This document shows positions 25,235-33,281 of a DNA stretch of 52,897 nt, in pieces. How positions within the stretch are numbered: position 1 is the first letter of the stretch; each line of letters starts with the position of its first letter. The position numbers and the translations under genes were made by a program. The DNA is taken from contig NZ_ALKG01000090.1 in assembly GCF_000286455.1 (NCBI RefSeq), positions 1-52,897 of the forward strand, in the 5' to 3' direction. The notes under the pieces were generated by a model. That model made no database searches, was not told the origin of the DNA, and was given only the letters and a program-made list of their open reading frames with translations. This stretch comes from Selenomonas sp. FOBRC6 (GTDB lineage Bacteria; Bacillota; Negativicutes; Selenomonadales; Selenomonadaceae).

Positions 25235-26845
25235 TCAAATATTATACGGCGCGGCGAGCTTCTTGAAATAATTGCGCGCCTTCTGCATCGTGCGAATGAT
25301 TGGCTCCATGAGCTTCGGCTGACGCACGACTGTGCGGATGACCGCCTTGCGCAGCTGACGGTACTCCGCATCGAAGTCGCGCATGACATCCTCCATCTCC
25401 GCCTCGACCGAGACGGACGGGATATTCGACGGGATGAGGTTGGCGCTCCGCCCCTGTATCGTCACAATGTCGCCGAGGAAGGGCGCATAGACCTCGAGCC
25501 CGAGCTCCTCCTGAATGCGTTCCTTGAGCGCCTCCTGTGCCTGCCCCTCGCCGTGAACGAGGAAGACCTTCGCAGGGCGTGGCTCCGTGATGGAGCGCAT
25601 CCACTCCACAATCTGCTCTGCATCCGCGTGCGCGGAGAAGCCCTCGAGCACCTGGATCTGCGCCTTCACCGCAATCTCCTCACCGAGCACGCGCACGCGC
25701 TTGATGCCGTCGACAAGTCGCCGCCCGAGGCTCCCCTCCGCCTGATAGCCGACGAAGAGCACGGTCGACTCGGGACGCCAGAGGTTGTGCTTCAGATGGT
25801 GCAGCACACGCCCCGCATCTGCCATGCCCGAGGCGGAGAGGATGATTGCCGAACCCTCAGCTGAGTTGAGCGCGCGTGACTCTGCCGCCGTCTCGGCAAT
25901 GCGCACCTGCGGAAACGAGGGAATCGTCCCCTGCTCGCCGAAGAACGCAATCGCCTCCTCGTCAAAGTCCTCATAGTTCTTGAGAAAGACGCGCGTTGCT
26001 TGGATTGCGAGGGGGCTGTCGATGATGATCGGGATGTCCCCGTCGAGACGCCCCGCCTTCCACAGATTGTAGAAATAGTAGAGCAGGGTCTGCGTCCGCC
26101 CGACGGCGAATGACGGAATGATGACGTTGCCGCCGCGATCCATCGTGTCGCGGATCACCTCGAGCAACGCCGACTCCTTGTCGTAGTCGCGATGAATGCG
26201 ATCGCCGTACGTGGACTCGACAAGCAGGAAATCCGCCCCCGCAACCGCCTCGGGGTCACGCAGAATGGGTTGGTTCGGCTGACCGAGATCGCCTGAGAAG
26301 ACAAGCTTTGACTCCTGCCCGCTCTCCTCCACTACGATCTCGAGGATCGCGGAGCCGAGAATGTGCCCCGCGTCACGGAACGTGAGCTGCAGATTATCTA
26401 CCTGCAGCGGCGTACGATAGGCAACGGGTTCGAACAGCTCGAGCGCAGCAAATGCATCCGCCTGTGTATAAAGCGGCGTAATGGGCGCTTCGCTGCGGCG
26501 CGCGTTCTTGCGATTGAACAGTTCTGCATCGCTCTCCTGAATATGCGCCGAGTCCGGCAGCATGATGCGGACGAGATCGCAGGTGGAGCGCGTCGCATAG
26601 ATTTTCCCGCGGAAGCCCTCGCGCACGAGGCGCGGAATGCGTCCGCAATGGTCGATATGTGCATGCGTCAGAAAGACTGCCTCGATCTCGGCGGGATTGA
26701 ACGGAAAGTCCTCATAGTTCATCTCACGCAGACGGCGCGTCCCCTGATACATGCCGCAGTCCACAAGATAGCTGTGGTCGCCCACATGAAGCAGATAGCA
26801 TGAACCCGTAACGACGTGTGCCGCGCCCAAAAACTCGAGCCGCAT
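25235..26845 (-). CDS. Beta-CASP metallo-beta-lactamase-fold RNA-processing-type protein
   Basis: A 536-residue relative of the CPSF-73/Ysh1 nuclease family. The start at 26843-26845 (MRLEFLGAAHVVTGSC) follows AGGAGGGAGGATAT. The metal-binding motif THAHIDHCG lies near residue 60, further motifs are LVFSGDLGQPNQPIL and ESTYGDRIH, the beta-CASP insert spans about 240-370, and a C-terminal RMMBL-type region contains GFSAHADAEQIVEW and VFLVHGEGQAQ. Endo- or exonuclease activity on RNA is likely from the family but not shown. It is separated from the activase gene by a hairpin. Confidence 0.9.
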   Translation of the reverse strand: MRLEFLGAAHVVTGSCYLLHVGDHSYLVDCGMYQGTRRLREMNYEDFPFNPAEIEAVFLTHAHIDHCGRIPRLVREGFRGKIYATRSTCDLVRIMLPDSAHIQESDAELFNRKNARRSEAPITPLYTQADAFAALELFEPVAYRTPLQVDNLQLTFRDAGHILGSAILEIVVEESGQESKLVFSGDLGQPNQPILRDPEAVAGADFLLVESTYGDRIHRDYDKESALLEVIRDTMDRGGNVIIPSFAVGRTQTLLYYFYNLWKAGRLDGDIPIIIDSPLAIQATRVFLKNYEDFDEEAIAFFGEQGTIPSFPQVRIAETAAESRALNSAEGSAIILSASGMADAGRVLHHLKHNLWRPESTVLFVGYQAEGSLGRRLVDGIKRVRVLGEEIAVKAQIQVLEGFSAHADAEQIVEWMRSITEPRPAKVFLVHGEGQAQEALKERIQEELGLEVYAPFLGDIVTIQGRSANLIPSNIPSVSVEAEMEDVMRDFDAEYRQLRKAVIRTVVRQPKLMEPIIRTMQKARNYFKKLAAPYNI

Positions 26846-26920
26846 AAGATATCCTCCCTCCTGATATACCGTGGTATCGCGTATCATTCTTATACCTATA
26901 AAATTCGGAATTCATCAAAA

Positions 26921-26943
26921 AAATCCTGCTTTTTGCAGGATTT
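26921..26943. repeat. Terminator-like hairpin in a divergent gap
   Basis: AAATCCTGC, five T, GCAGGATTT: a perfect nine-base stem flanked by A and T tracts. It sits between the divergent metallo-hydrolase and dehydrogenase genes, where neither gene needs a terminator. Confidence 0.6.
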
Positions 26944-26989
26944 TATGCTACACTGAACCTATAGGATAGATGAAAGGGAGGAACACACG

Positions 26990-27850
26990 ATGAAAAAGAT
27001 CGGCTTTATCGGGCTTGGCATCATGGGCGCGGCGATGGCAGGACATCTGATGGATGCGGGCTATGAGCTCAGCGTTTACAACCGCACGAAATCCAAGGCG
27101 GATGCGCTCGTTGCACGCGGCGCGAAGTACTGTGAAAGCCCCGGCGGATGCGCACGCGGTCAGGATGCCGTCATCACCATCGTTGGCTATCCAAAGGATG
27201 TAGAGGAGATCTACCTCGGCGCAGACGGCATCCTCGCAAATCTCTCGGAGGGCGCATACACCGCCGATATGACGACCTCCTCCCCTGCCCTTGCCGAGCG
27301 CATCTATGCGGAAGCAAAAAAGCGCGGCATCCACGCGCTGGATGCGCCCGTTACGGGCGGCGACATGGGCGCACGGAATGCCACGCTGAATATTCTTGTT
27401 GGAGGAGATGAAGACGCATTCAAGGCAATGTATCCCGTTTTTGCTGCGATGGGCAAAAACATTGTCTACGAGGGCGGCGCAGGCGCAGGACAAAAGACCA
27501 AGGCGGCAAATCAGATTGCTATTGCGGGCACACTTGCGGGTGCGTGCGAGGCGTTCGCATATGCACGCGCAGCAGGGCTTGACCTCGAGAAAGTCTATGC
27601 CTCCATCTCAGGCGGCGCGGCATCGAGCTTCCAGATGAGCAATATGGTACGCATGGCACTCGACGGCAACTTTGCCCCCGGTTTTATGATCAAGCACTTC
27701 GTCAAGGATATGGCAATCGGTGCCGAGACGGGAAAGGAATACGGTGCAACGCTCCCCGTTCTGGAGCAGGTGCTCCGCGAGGCACGCGCCATCGAGGAGC
27801 GCGGCGGCGGAGCGGGCGGCACGCAGAGTCTGCTGAAATATTATGAGTAA
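26990..27850 (+). CDS. NAD(P)-dependent beta-hydroxyacid dehydrogenase
   Basis: A 286-residue member of the 3-hydroxyisobutyrate/tartronate semialdehyde reductase family. The Rossmann motif IGFIGLGIMGAAMAGHL opens the protein; the substrate motif APVTGGDMGARNATLNIL and the catalytic Lys region GAGQKTKAANQIAIAG (Lys about 172) follow; the helical C-terminal domain contains FMIKHFVKDMAI. GAAAGGGAGG precedes the ATG. No glycerate or glucarate genes adjoin it, so 2-hydroxy-3-oxopropionate, succinic semialdehyde and 3-hydroxyisobutyrate all remain possible substrates. Confidence 0.9.
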   Translation: MKKIGFIGLGIMGAAMAGHLMDAGYELSVYNRTKSKADALVARGAKYCESPGGCARGQDAVITIVGYPKDVEEIYLGADGILANLSEGAYTADMTTSSPALAERIYAEAKKRGIHALDAPVTGGDMGARNATLNILVGGDEDAFKAMYPVFAAMGKNIVYEGGAGAGQKTKAANQIAIAGTLAGACEAFAYARAAGLDLEKVYASISGGAASSFQMSNMVRMALDGNFAPGFMIKHFVKDMAIGAETGKEYGATLPVLEQVLREARAIEERGGGAGGTQSLLKYYE

Positions 27851-27870
27851 AAATTTCCGGACGCTCAAAG

Positions 27871-27997
27871 TGCCCCTTCCACCGCTTACGCGGTCCCCCT
27901 CCCCCGTGCCGCACGGGGGAGGCTTTAAGATTACGGCATATTAGCTTCCCCCGTCGCAACGGGGGAAGTGGCGAGCGCAGTGAGCCGATAGGGGCGC
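27871..27997. repeat. 127-base intergenic repeat, copy 1
   Basis: Ends GCCCCT and AGGGGC, with two strong internal hairpins: CCTCCCCCGTGC with GCACGGGGGAGG, and CTTCCCCCGT with ACGGGGGAAG. It is nearly the reverse complement of copy 2 at 28740-28866. It has the build of a MITE or structured extragenic repeat and contains no ORF of note. Confidence 0.9.
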
Positions 27998-28017
27998 CCC
28001 TGCAGTACAAAAATCTC

Positions 28018-28707
28018 CTATCTGCGCCAGACGCGCACCATCTCCTCTGCGGCACTGTACGGATGCTCCGCGCCCGCAACGGCACTGATGACAAAGAACC
28101 CCTCCACGCCCGTCGCTCTGAGCGCAGGCAGATCCGCAGCCTTGACCCCGCCCCCCACAACGACGGGTACGGGGCTAATGCGGTGCAGTTCCGCAAGCTC
28201 ATCGAGACTGCGCGTCACAATCTCGCCCGAGGAGGTACGCCCCGCCTCGGGCTTTGTCGGTGTCGCGTGCAGCGGCCCCGCGCCGAGATAGTCGATGCAC
28301 GCGGTATCACAGTGTGCTGCGTACGCAAGAAGCTCCGTTGTGCGTGCTGAGAGCCCAACAATTGCATCTGCACCGAGATACTTGCGGCAAACATCGACGG
28401 GAATATCCGTCTGCCCGACGTGCACGCCGTCCACCTTGATGCCCTGCTCCCATGCCGCGAGCACACAGTCCAGACGATCGTTAATCACGAGCGACACGGC
28501 ATCCGACTTCTCCTGTGCCGCGAGCACATCTGCCGTCGCACGCGTGAGTTCAACTACCTCGCGTGCATCCGCCCCCTTTGCTCGGATCTGGACAAAGGTG
28601 AACCCTGCACGCACCGCCTCTGCGATCACGCGCGCCACGGGGCGCCCATCCGTATTCTCGGGACCGATCACGAGATAGGCGGAGAGATCGAATTTTCTTC
28701 GGGTCAT
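28018..28707 (-). CDS. thiE: Thiamine-phosphate synthase
   Basis: Joins the pyrimidine and thiazole phosphates to make thiamine phosphate. The start at 28705-28707 follows GCAGGAGGATAAA and gives 229 residues. Family motifs: FVQIRAKGADAREV, LVINDRLDCVLAA, GVHVGQTDIPV, DYLGAGPLHATPTK (the usual GPIFPTPTK, here LHA), and VVVGGGVKAADL. No other thiamine-synthesis gene is adjacent and no TPP riboswitch is seen. Inverted copies of one repeat lie on each side. Confidence 0.94.
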   Translation of the reverse strand: MTRRKFDLSAYLVIGPENTDGRPVARVIAEAVRAGFTFVQIRAKGADAREVVELTRATADVLAAQEKSDAVSLVINDRLDCVLAAWEQGIKVDGVHVGQTDIPVDVCRKYLGADAIVGLSARTTELLAYAAHCDTACIDYLGAGPLHATPTKPEAGRTSSGEIVTRSLDELAELHRISPVPVVVGGGVKAADLPALRATGVEGFFVISAVAGAEHPYSAAEEMVRVWRR

Positions 28708-28739
28708 TTTATCCTCCTGCAAAAACATCTGCTCTCAGA

Positions 28740-28866
28740 GCGCCCCTATCGGCTCACTGCGTTCGCCACTGCCCCCATCTCGGACGGGGGAAGCTAATAT
28801 GCCGTAATGCATAGCCTCCCCCATTCACAACGGGGGAGGGGGATCGCTTGCGGTGGAAGGGGCGCC
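28740..28866. repeat. 127-base intergenic repeat, copy 2 (inverted)
   Basis: Reverse complement of copy 1 with most differences in hairpin loops. Shared blocks include CCCCTTCCACCGC, ATTACGGCATATTAGC and GCAGTGAGCCGATAGGGGCG (as read in copy 1). It lies between thiE and the rubrerythrin terminator. Confidence 0.9.
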
Positions 28867-28878
28867 AGTAACACAACA

Positions 28879-28926
28879 AAGGAGCTGTTGTACGAAGCCA
28901 AAAACCTTCGTGCAACAGCTCCTTTT
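28879..28926. terminator. Terminator of the rubrerythrin gene
   Basis: A 20-base stem, AAAGGAGCTGTTGTACGAAG with CTTCGTGCAACAGCTCCTTT (one wobble), eight-base loop. A related hairpin follows nspC (32089-32137). Confidence 0.8.
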
Positions 28927-28944
28927 CTATCACAGCCAAACAGC

Positions 28945-29478
28945 TCAGTAATTCTGCACAACCTGCTGGAAGAAGGACTGCGGGTGCTCACAGACGGGGC
29001 ACTTCATCGGCGCCTTCGGGCTCTCGCAGACGTAGCCGCAGTTGAGGCACTGCCAGATGATCTTCTCATCGCGCTGGAACACCGTGCCCTCATCTACCTT
29101 CTGCAGCAGCAGCTTATAGCGCGCATCGTGCTCCTTCTCGATCTTGCCGACGGCATCGAAGAGGCGGGCGATCTTATCAAACCCTTCCTCGCGCGCCACG
29201 CGTGCGAACTCGGGGTACATGCTCGTCCACTCCTCATTCTCGCCCGCAGCAGCAGCAGCGAGATTCTCTTTCGTGTCGCCAATGCCGCTGACGAGCTTGA
29301 ACCAGATCTTTGCGTGCGCCTTCTCGTTGACCGCCGTCTCGTTGAAGATGTTCGAGATCTGGACATAGCCATCCTTCTTCGCCTGCGACGCGTAGTAGAG
29401 ATACTTCGTGTGCGCCTGCGACTCGCCGGCAAATGCCGCCCAGAGATTCTTCTCCGTCTGTGATCCCTTGAGTTCCAT
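28945..29478 (-). CDS. Rubrerythrin
   Basis: Diiron peroxidase of anaerobes that reduces hydrogen peroxide with electrons from rubredoxin-type donors. The start at 29476-29478 follows AAAAAGGAGAG and gives 177 residues. A four-helix diiron domain comes first (ENLWAAFAGESQAHTKY with Glu ligands, NEKAHAKIW, then KIEKEHDARY). A rubredoxin-like domain ends the protein with two CxxC pairs (WQCLNCGYVC and KCPVCEHP). It is downstream of AhpC and the flavin reductase, forming a peroxide-defence cluster. Confidence 0.95.
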   Translation of the reverse strand: MELKGSQTEKNLWAAFAGESQAHTKYLYYASQAKKDGYVQISNIFNETAVNEKAHAKIWFKLVSGIGDTKENLAAAAAGENEEWTSMYPEFARVAREEGFDKIARLFDAVGKIEKEHDARYKLLLQKVDEGTVFQRDEKIIWQCLNCGYVCESPKAPMKCPVCEHPQSFFQQVVQNY

Positions 29479-29527
29479 AATGCTCTCCTTTTTACAATAC
29501 ACAAATACACAGCATATTTCAATCGTC

Positions 29528-29582
29528 AGGGCAAATCCCGCCGCCCATCTGCGCCTTGCTCAGGGGCGCGGACGGTGGGCTT
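29528..29582 (-). terminator. GC-rich hairpin after the thioredoxin-reductase fusion
   Basis: Minus strand GCCCACCGTCCGCGCC can pair with GGCGCAGATGGGC, with a bulge. There is no clear T run, so this is a weak terminator call. Confidence 0.35.
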
Positions 29583-29584
29583 GC

Positions 29585-31222
29585 TCAGCCGCGATTGACC
29601 AAAATGTCAGCGACCTCGTCAATATTCTTCTTGCCGAAGAAGAGGTCCTCCCCCACGATCATGCAGGGGACGCTCATCACGCTGTACTTCTCCTTCAGCT
29701 CGGGGAAGTAGCGGATGTCAAAGATGTCTGCGCGCACATCCGCGCGCTCCGCGGCAATGCGCTGCACGGCGGCGACTACATCGGGGCACATCGTGCAGGA
29801 CAGGGACATGAGTACCTTGACATCGGCGGGCGCGGAAATCTGCTCAATTTTCGCGCGCGTCTCGTCCCGCAGCTCCTGACCGGGGCCTGCCACATTGTAG
29901 AGGGCAAGGATGAACGAGTTGAACTCGTGACCGCCCGGTACGGCGTGGAACGTAATGCCGCTCGGCGTACCGTCCCCTCTCAGAACCTCGATGCCGGGCT
30001 GCCCGTCCGCGTCCTCGCGCTCCTCATAGCTGACCTTGTCCGTGAGACCCGCGAACTCATCCATAAAGCCGCGCAGCTCGCGCGAGAGATCGCCATCGTC
30101 GTAGTGACCGACGAGCTTGACCGAAGTCTCAAATTTATCAAAGACCGCCGCCAGCTGCTCGCGGATCTCGGCAGAGATGAAGTTCGTCTCATTGCCGTCC
30201 GCCGCTTCCTTCTCGATGGATGCCTTACGCTGCTCAAAGCGCTTTGCATCCACCTCGGCGCGTGCAAAAGCGGGGATGTTCAGACGATCGTGCAGCGCTG
30301 CCGCATGACGCTCCGCCGCAACTGCACTGACAGCGCCGTCGGAGACTGCCGTCACAACCTGACGCAGGGTCTTGATGCAGACGTCGCCCGCCGCAAAGAC
30401 GCCCTTGATGTTCGTCTCCTTCTCCTCGTTCGTGATGACATAGCCCTGCTCGTTCAGTGCAACCTGCTCGCGGAACAGCCCCGTATTCGGGATATAGCCG
30501 GCAAAGACAAAGACACCGAATGTCTCCCCGTCCTTCGCCATATAGTGCTCGACCTTCCCCGTCGTCTCATCGCGGAAATCGGCATAGGAGATCATCGTCT
30601 CGCCGCCGACGCGCTCCACCACCGTGTTGAAGCGCACCTTGATGTTCGGATAGTTCGCGAGCGCATCCACCGCCGTCTGCGGCGCGCGGAACTTGTCGCT
30701 GCGCACGAGCATCGTGACGGACTTGCCGTAGCGCGAGAGGAACATACTCTCCTCCACCGCCGCAAGCCCGCCACCGATGACAAAGATGTCCATGCCCGTG
30801 AAGAACTCGGCATCGCAGGTCGCGCAGTAGGCAACGCCGCGCCCCTGGAACTTCTTCTCGCCGTAGAAGCCCACCTTGCGCGGGTTTGCGCCCGTCGCGA
30901 GGATGACGCTCAGCGCCTCGACCGTGCCCGCCGTCGTCTCAAGCTCCTTGATGTCCTGATCGAGCTTCAGACCGATGACCTCTGCCGTGACGAACTCCGC
31001 GCCGAATCCGCGCGCCTGCTGCTCCATCTGTGCCGCAAGCTCAGAGCCGCTAACCTTGCCCGTGCCGGGATAGTTCACGACATCGGCGGTGATTGTGATC
31101 TGTCCGCCGACCTTCTCCTTTTCGATGACGAGCACCTTGCACTTCGCACGTGCCAGATAGATGGCGGCAGAGAGCCCCGCAGGGCCGCCGCCGACAATCA
31201 CGGCATCATATATTTTATCCAC
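29585..31222 (-). CDS. Thioredoxin reductase fused to an AhpF-type thioredoxin-like domain
   Basis: A flavoprotein with a thioredoxin-reductase half (about 1-310) and a C-terminal double thioredoxin-like half (about 350-545). Visible: FAD motif VIVGGGPAGLSAAIYLARAK, redox pair YCATCDAEF (about 133-136), NADPH-type motif VIGGGLAAVEESMFL, GVFAAGDVCIK, then CTMCPDVV (about 476-479). In AhpF the CxxC thioredoxin-like domain is N-terminal; here the order is reversed. I infer electron delivery to AhpC, which lies just upstream. The start is probably GTG (31220-31222) behind GAGGTG; the TTG one codon earlier is also possible. Confidence 0.92.
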   Translation of the reverse strand: MDKIYDAVIVGGGPAGLSAAIYLARAKCKVLVIEKEKVGGQITITADVVNYPGTGKVSGSELAAQMEQQARGFGAEFVTAEVIGLKLDQDIKELETTAGTVEALSVILATGANPRKVGFYGEKKFQGRGVAYCATCDAEFFTGMDIFVIGGGLAAVEESMFLSRYGKSVTMLVRSDKFRAPQTAVDALANYPNIKVRFNTVVERVGGETMISYADFRDETTGKVEHYMAKDGETFGVFVFAGYIPNTGLFREQVALNEQGYVITNEEKETNIKGVFAAGDVCIKTLRQVVTAVSDGAVSAVAAERHAAALHDRLNIPAFARAEVDAKRFEQRKASIEKEAADGNETNFISAEIREQLAAVFDKFETSVKLVGHYDDGDLSRELRGFMDEFAGLTDKVSYEEREDADGQPGIEVLRGDGTPSGITFHAVPGGHEFNSFILALYNVAGPGQELRDETRAKIEQISAPADVKVLMSLSCTMCPDVVAAVQRIAAERADVRADIFDIRYFPELKEKYSVMSVPCMIVGEDLFFGKKNIDEVADILVNRG

Positions 31223-31280
31223 CAAATCACCTCGTTTACGCTTCGTGAAAGACTTCGACGAATATGCGGCTCATAGGAAA

Positions 31281-31312
31281 GAGCACTTCGCAAGATCCCT
31301 CGCGAAGTGCTC
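31281..31312 (-). terminator. Hairpin between ahpC and the reductase gene
   Basis: GAGCACTTCGC (31281-31291) pairs perfectly with GCGAAGTGCTC (31302-31312). With only TTTCC after it on the minus strand it may be a partial terminator or an mRNA-stabilising stem that raises ahpC over the reductase. Confidence 0.6.
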
Positions 31313-31323
31313 CAAACGTACTC

Positions 31324-31905
31324 TTAGAGTTTGCCGACGAGGTCAAAGCTCGGCTTGAGCGTCTTTTCGCCCGGCTTCCAACGTGCAGGGCAAACCTCAT
31401 CGCCGTGCTCGGCGACGAACTGGAGCGCCTGCACCTTGCGGAGAAGCTCCTGCGCGTTGCGGCCGACATTGCCCGCACTCACCTCATAGGAAACGATCTT
31501 GCCCTCGGGGTTCACAACAAACGTGCCGCGCTCGGCAAGCCCCGCCTCCTCGATGTAGACCTCGAAGTCACGTGCGAGCTTCGCCGTCGGATCCCCGAGC
31601 ATCGGGTAGGTCAGCTTGCCGACGAGGTCGGAGCTCTCATGCCATGCCTTGTGAACGAAGTGGGTGTCGCAGGAAACACCGAAGATCTCGCAGCCGATCT
31701 TCTGGAACTCGCCGTACTGCTCCTGCAGATCCGCCAGCTCCGTCGGGCAGACAAACGTGAAGTCCGCCGGATAGAAGAAGAACACGCTCCACTTGCCCTT
31801 GAGGCTGTCCTTCGTGTACTCGACGAACTCGCCCTGTGCTGCGCCCGCCTTCTTCTGGAATGCCTGTACCTTAAAATCGCTGATTTCCTTGTTGATGAGT
31901 GACAT
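31324..31905 (-). CDS. ahpC: Alkyl hydroperoxide reductase C, 2-Cys peroxiredoxin
   Basis: Reduces hydrogen peroxide and organic peroxides in the cytosol. The 193 residues show the peroxidatic Cys in DFTFVCPTELADL (Cys53) and the resolving Cys in EVCPARW (Cys172), as in typical 2-Cys enzymes; the GVSCDTHFVHKAWH segment is also family-like. AAAGGAGG precedes the ATG. It leads the cluster with the reductase fusion and is driven by a near-consensus promoter. Confidence 0.97.
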   Translation of the reverse strand: MSLINKEISDFKVQAFQKKAGAAQGEFVEYTKDSLKGKWSVFFFYPADFTFVCPTELADLQEQYGEFQKIGCEIFGVSCDTHFVHKAWHESSDLVGKLTYPMLGDPTAKLARDFEVYIEEAGLAERGTFVVNPEGKIVSYEVSAGNVGRNAQELLRKVQALQFVAEHGDEVCPARWKPGEKTLKPSFDLVGKL

Positions 31906-31977
31906 TGAATATCCTCCTTTGATAGTAAACCAACCGCTCTCACTTCGAACGATTGCGTATGTCCTTAATGTGGCTTT

Positions 31978-32006
31978 ATCATATCACAGGTGATTTTCCT
32001 TGTCAA
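31978..32006 (-). promoter_or_regulatory. Promoter of ahpC with a palindrome in the spacer
   Basis: Minus strand TTGACA (32001-32006), 17 bases, TATGAT (31978-31983). The perfect inverted repeat ATCAC-CT-GTGAT (31983-31994) fills the spacer. I see no good PerR box. Confidence 0.75.
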
Positions 32007-32088
32007 CAGAAATTTATACTTTTTAATAACTATTTTTATTTAACCGGATTGCCAATCAAAAAGTCCTGAACATATACAGATTCAAAGA

Positions 32089-32137
32089 GAAAGGGGCTGT
32101 TGCACGCAGCTAGAAAACTTCGTGCAAAAGCCCCTCC
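32089..32137. terminator. Terminator of the carboxyspermidine operon
   Basis: Minus strand AGGGGCTTTTGCACGAAG pairs with the GCGTGCAACAGCCCCTTT region around a TTTTCTAG loop. It resembles the hairpin behind rubrerythrin. Confidence 0.7.
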
Positions 32138-32141
32138 AAAG

Positions 32142-33281
32142 TCAAAGTCTCATCTTGAAATCATCATAGCCAAAGGTGTGCACAATCTCCCATTCCCCAC
32201 TGGGCGAAACGGCGATGATGTTCGGCAGTGGCATCCCGTTGAATGTGTTGTTCTTCACCATGGTATAGATCGCCATATCGCCGAAAACGACGCGGTCGCC
32301 GACGCGCAGCTCCGCATCGAAGGAATACGTGCCAATCGTGTCGCCCGCAAGGCAGGTCGGTCCTGCGAGCGTATACGTATGCACCTTCTCCCCTGCCTCA
32401 CCCGCGCCGATGACCGGCGGACGATACGGCATCTCGATGACATCGGGCATGTGACATGCCGCAGATGTGTTCAGGATGACGTTCCCATCCGTCTGCACAT
32501 CGAGCACCTCGGCGACGAGGAAGCCCGCATTGAGAGCGACCGCCTCGCCCGGCTCGAGATAGACTGCCACGTCATAGGTCTTCTGCACATGGCGAATCAG
32601 CCGCTTCAGCAGCGCAATGTCATATCCTGCGCGCGTGATATGATGACCGCCGCCAAAGTTCAGCCACTTCATGCCGTGCAGATATTTCCCGAATTTCTCC
32701 TCGACGGCTGCAAGCGTCGCCTCGAGTGCATCCGCCCCCTGCTCGCAGAGCGTGTGAAAGTGCAGGCCGTCGATTCCGTCGAGCAAGTCCTCGCGGAAGT
32801 CCACAATCCTGACGCCGAGACGCGAGCCCGGCGCGCACGGGTCGTAGATTGCATGCTCCTGCGTCGAGCGCTCGGGATTGATGCGGATGCCGCAGGACGC
32901 GCCCTGCGCCCGCGCCGCCGCGCCGAATCGCTCCCACTGGGCAAATGAGTTGAAGATGATGTGATCGCAGATCGCCGCGAGCTGGTCGATCTCCTCCGCC
33001 TCATAGGCGGGCTTGAAGACGTGGTTCTCCTCCCCCATCTCCTCCTGCGAGAGACGTGCCTCGTAGATGCCGCTCGCCGTCGTCCCCGCGAGGTAACGCC
33101 CGATCAACGGGTAGTAGTGATACATGGAGAAGCATTTCTGTGCGAGGAGCACCTTTGCGCCCGTATCCTCTGCAATCTCCGCGAGGATTTTGAGATTTTT
33201 CTCGAGCAGCTCCTCATAGACGAGATAGGAGGGCGTTGGGACTATGCCCCACTCCGTCCGCCATGCCGCACGCACTGCCAT
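32142..33281 (-). CDS. nspC: Carboxynorspermidine/carboxyspermidine decarboxylase
   Basis: PLP enzyme of the alanine racemase-like fold that decarboxylates carboxyspermidine to spermidine, the last step of this polyamine route. The ATG at 33279-33281 shares one base with the stop of the dehydrogenase gene and gives 379 residues; a longer reading into that gene is spurious. Visible: the PLP Lys in VLLAQKCFSMYHYYPL, LHFHTLCEQ, NFGGGHHITRAGYD and the C-terminal LAGPTCLAGDTIG (Cys and Asp of the active site). Paired with its dehydrogenase. Confidence 0.95.
   Translation of the reverse strand: MAVRAAWRTEWGIVPTPSYLVYEELLEKNLKILAEIAEDTGAKVLLAQKCFSMYHYYPLIGRYLAGTTASGIYEARLSQEEMGEENHVFKPAYEAEEIDQLAAICDHIIFNSFAQWERFGAAARAQGASCGIRINPERSTQEHAIYDPCAPGSRLGVRIVDFREDLLDGIDGLHFHTLCEQGADALEATLAAVEEKFGKYLHGMKWLNFGGGHHITRAGYDIALLKRLIRHVQKTYDVAVYLEPGEAVALNAGFLVAEVLDVQTDGNVILNTSAACHMPDVIEMPYRPPVIGAGEAGEKVHTYTLAGPTCLAGDTIGTYSFDAELRVGDRVVFGDMAIYTMVKNNTFNGMPLPNIIAVSPSGEWEIVHTFGYDDFKMRL

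Noticed and set aside
32007-32045. PerR box upstream of ahpC
   Set aside because: The AT-rich stretch does not align with TTATAATNATTATAA in correct spacing.
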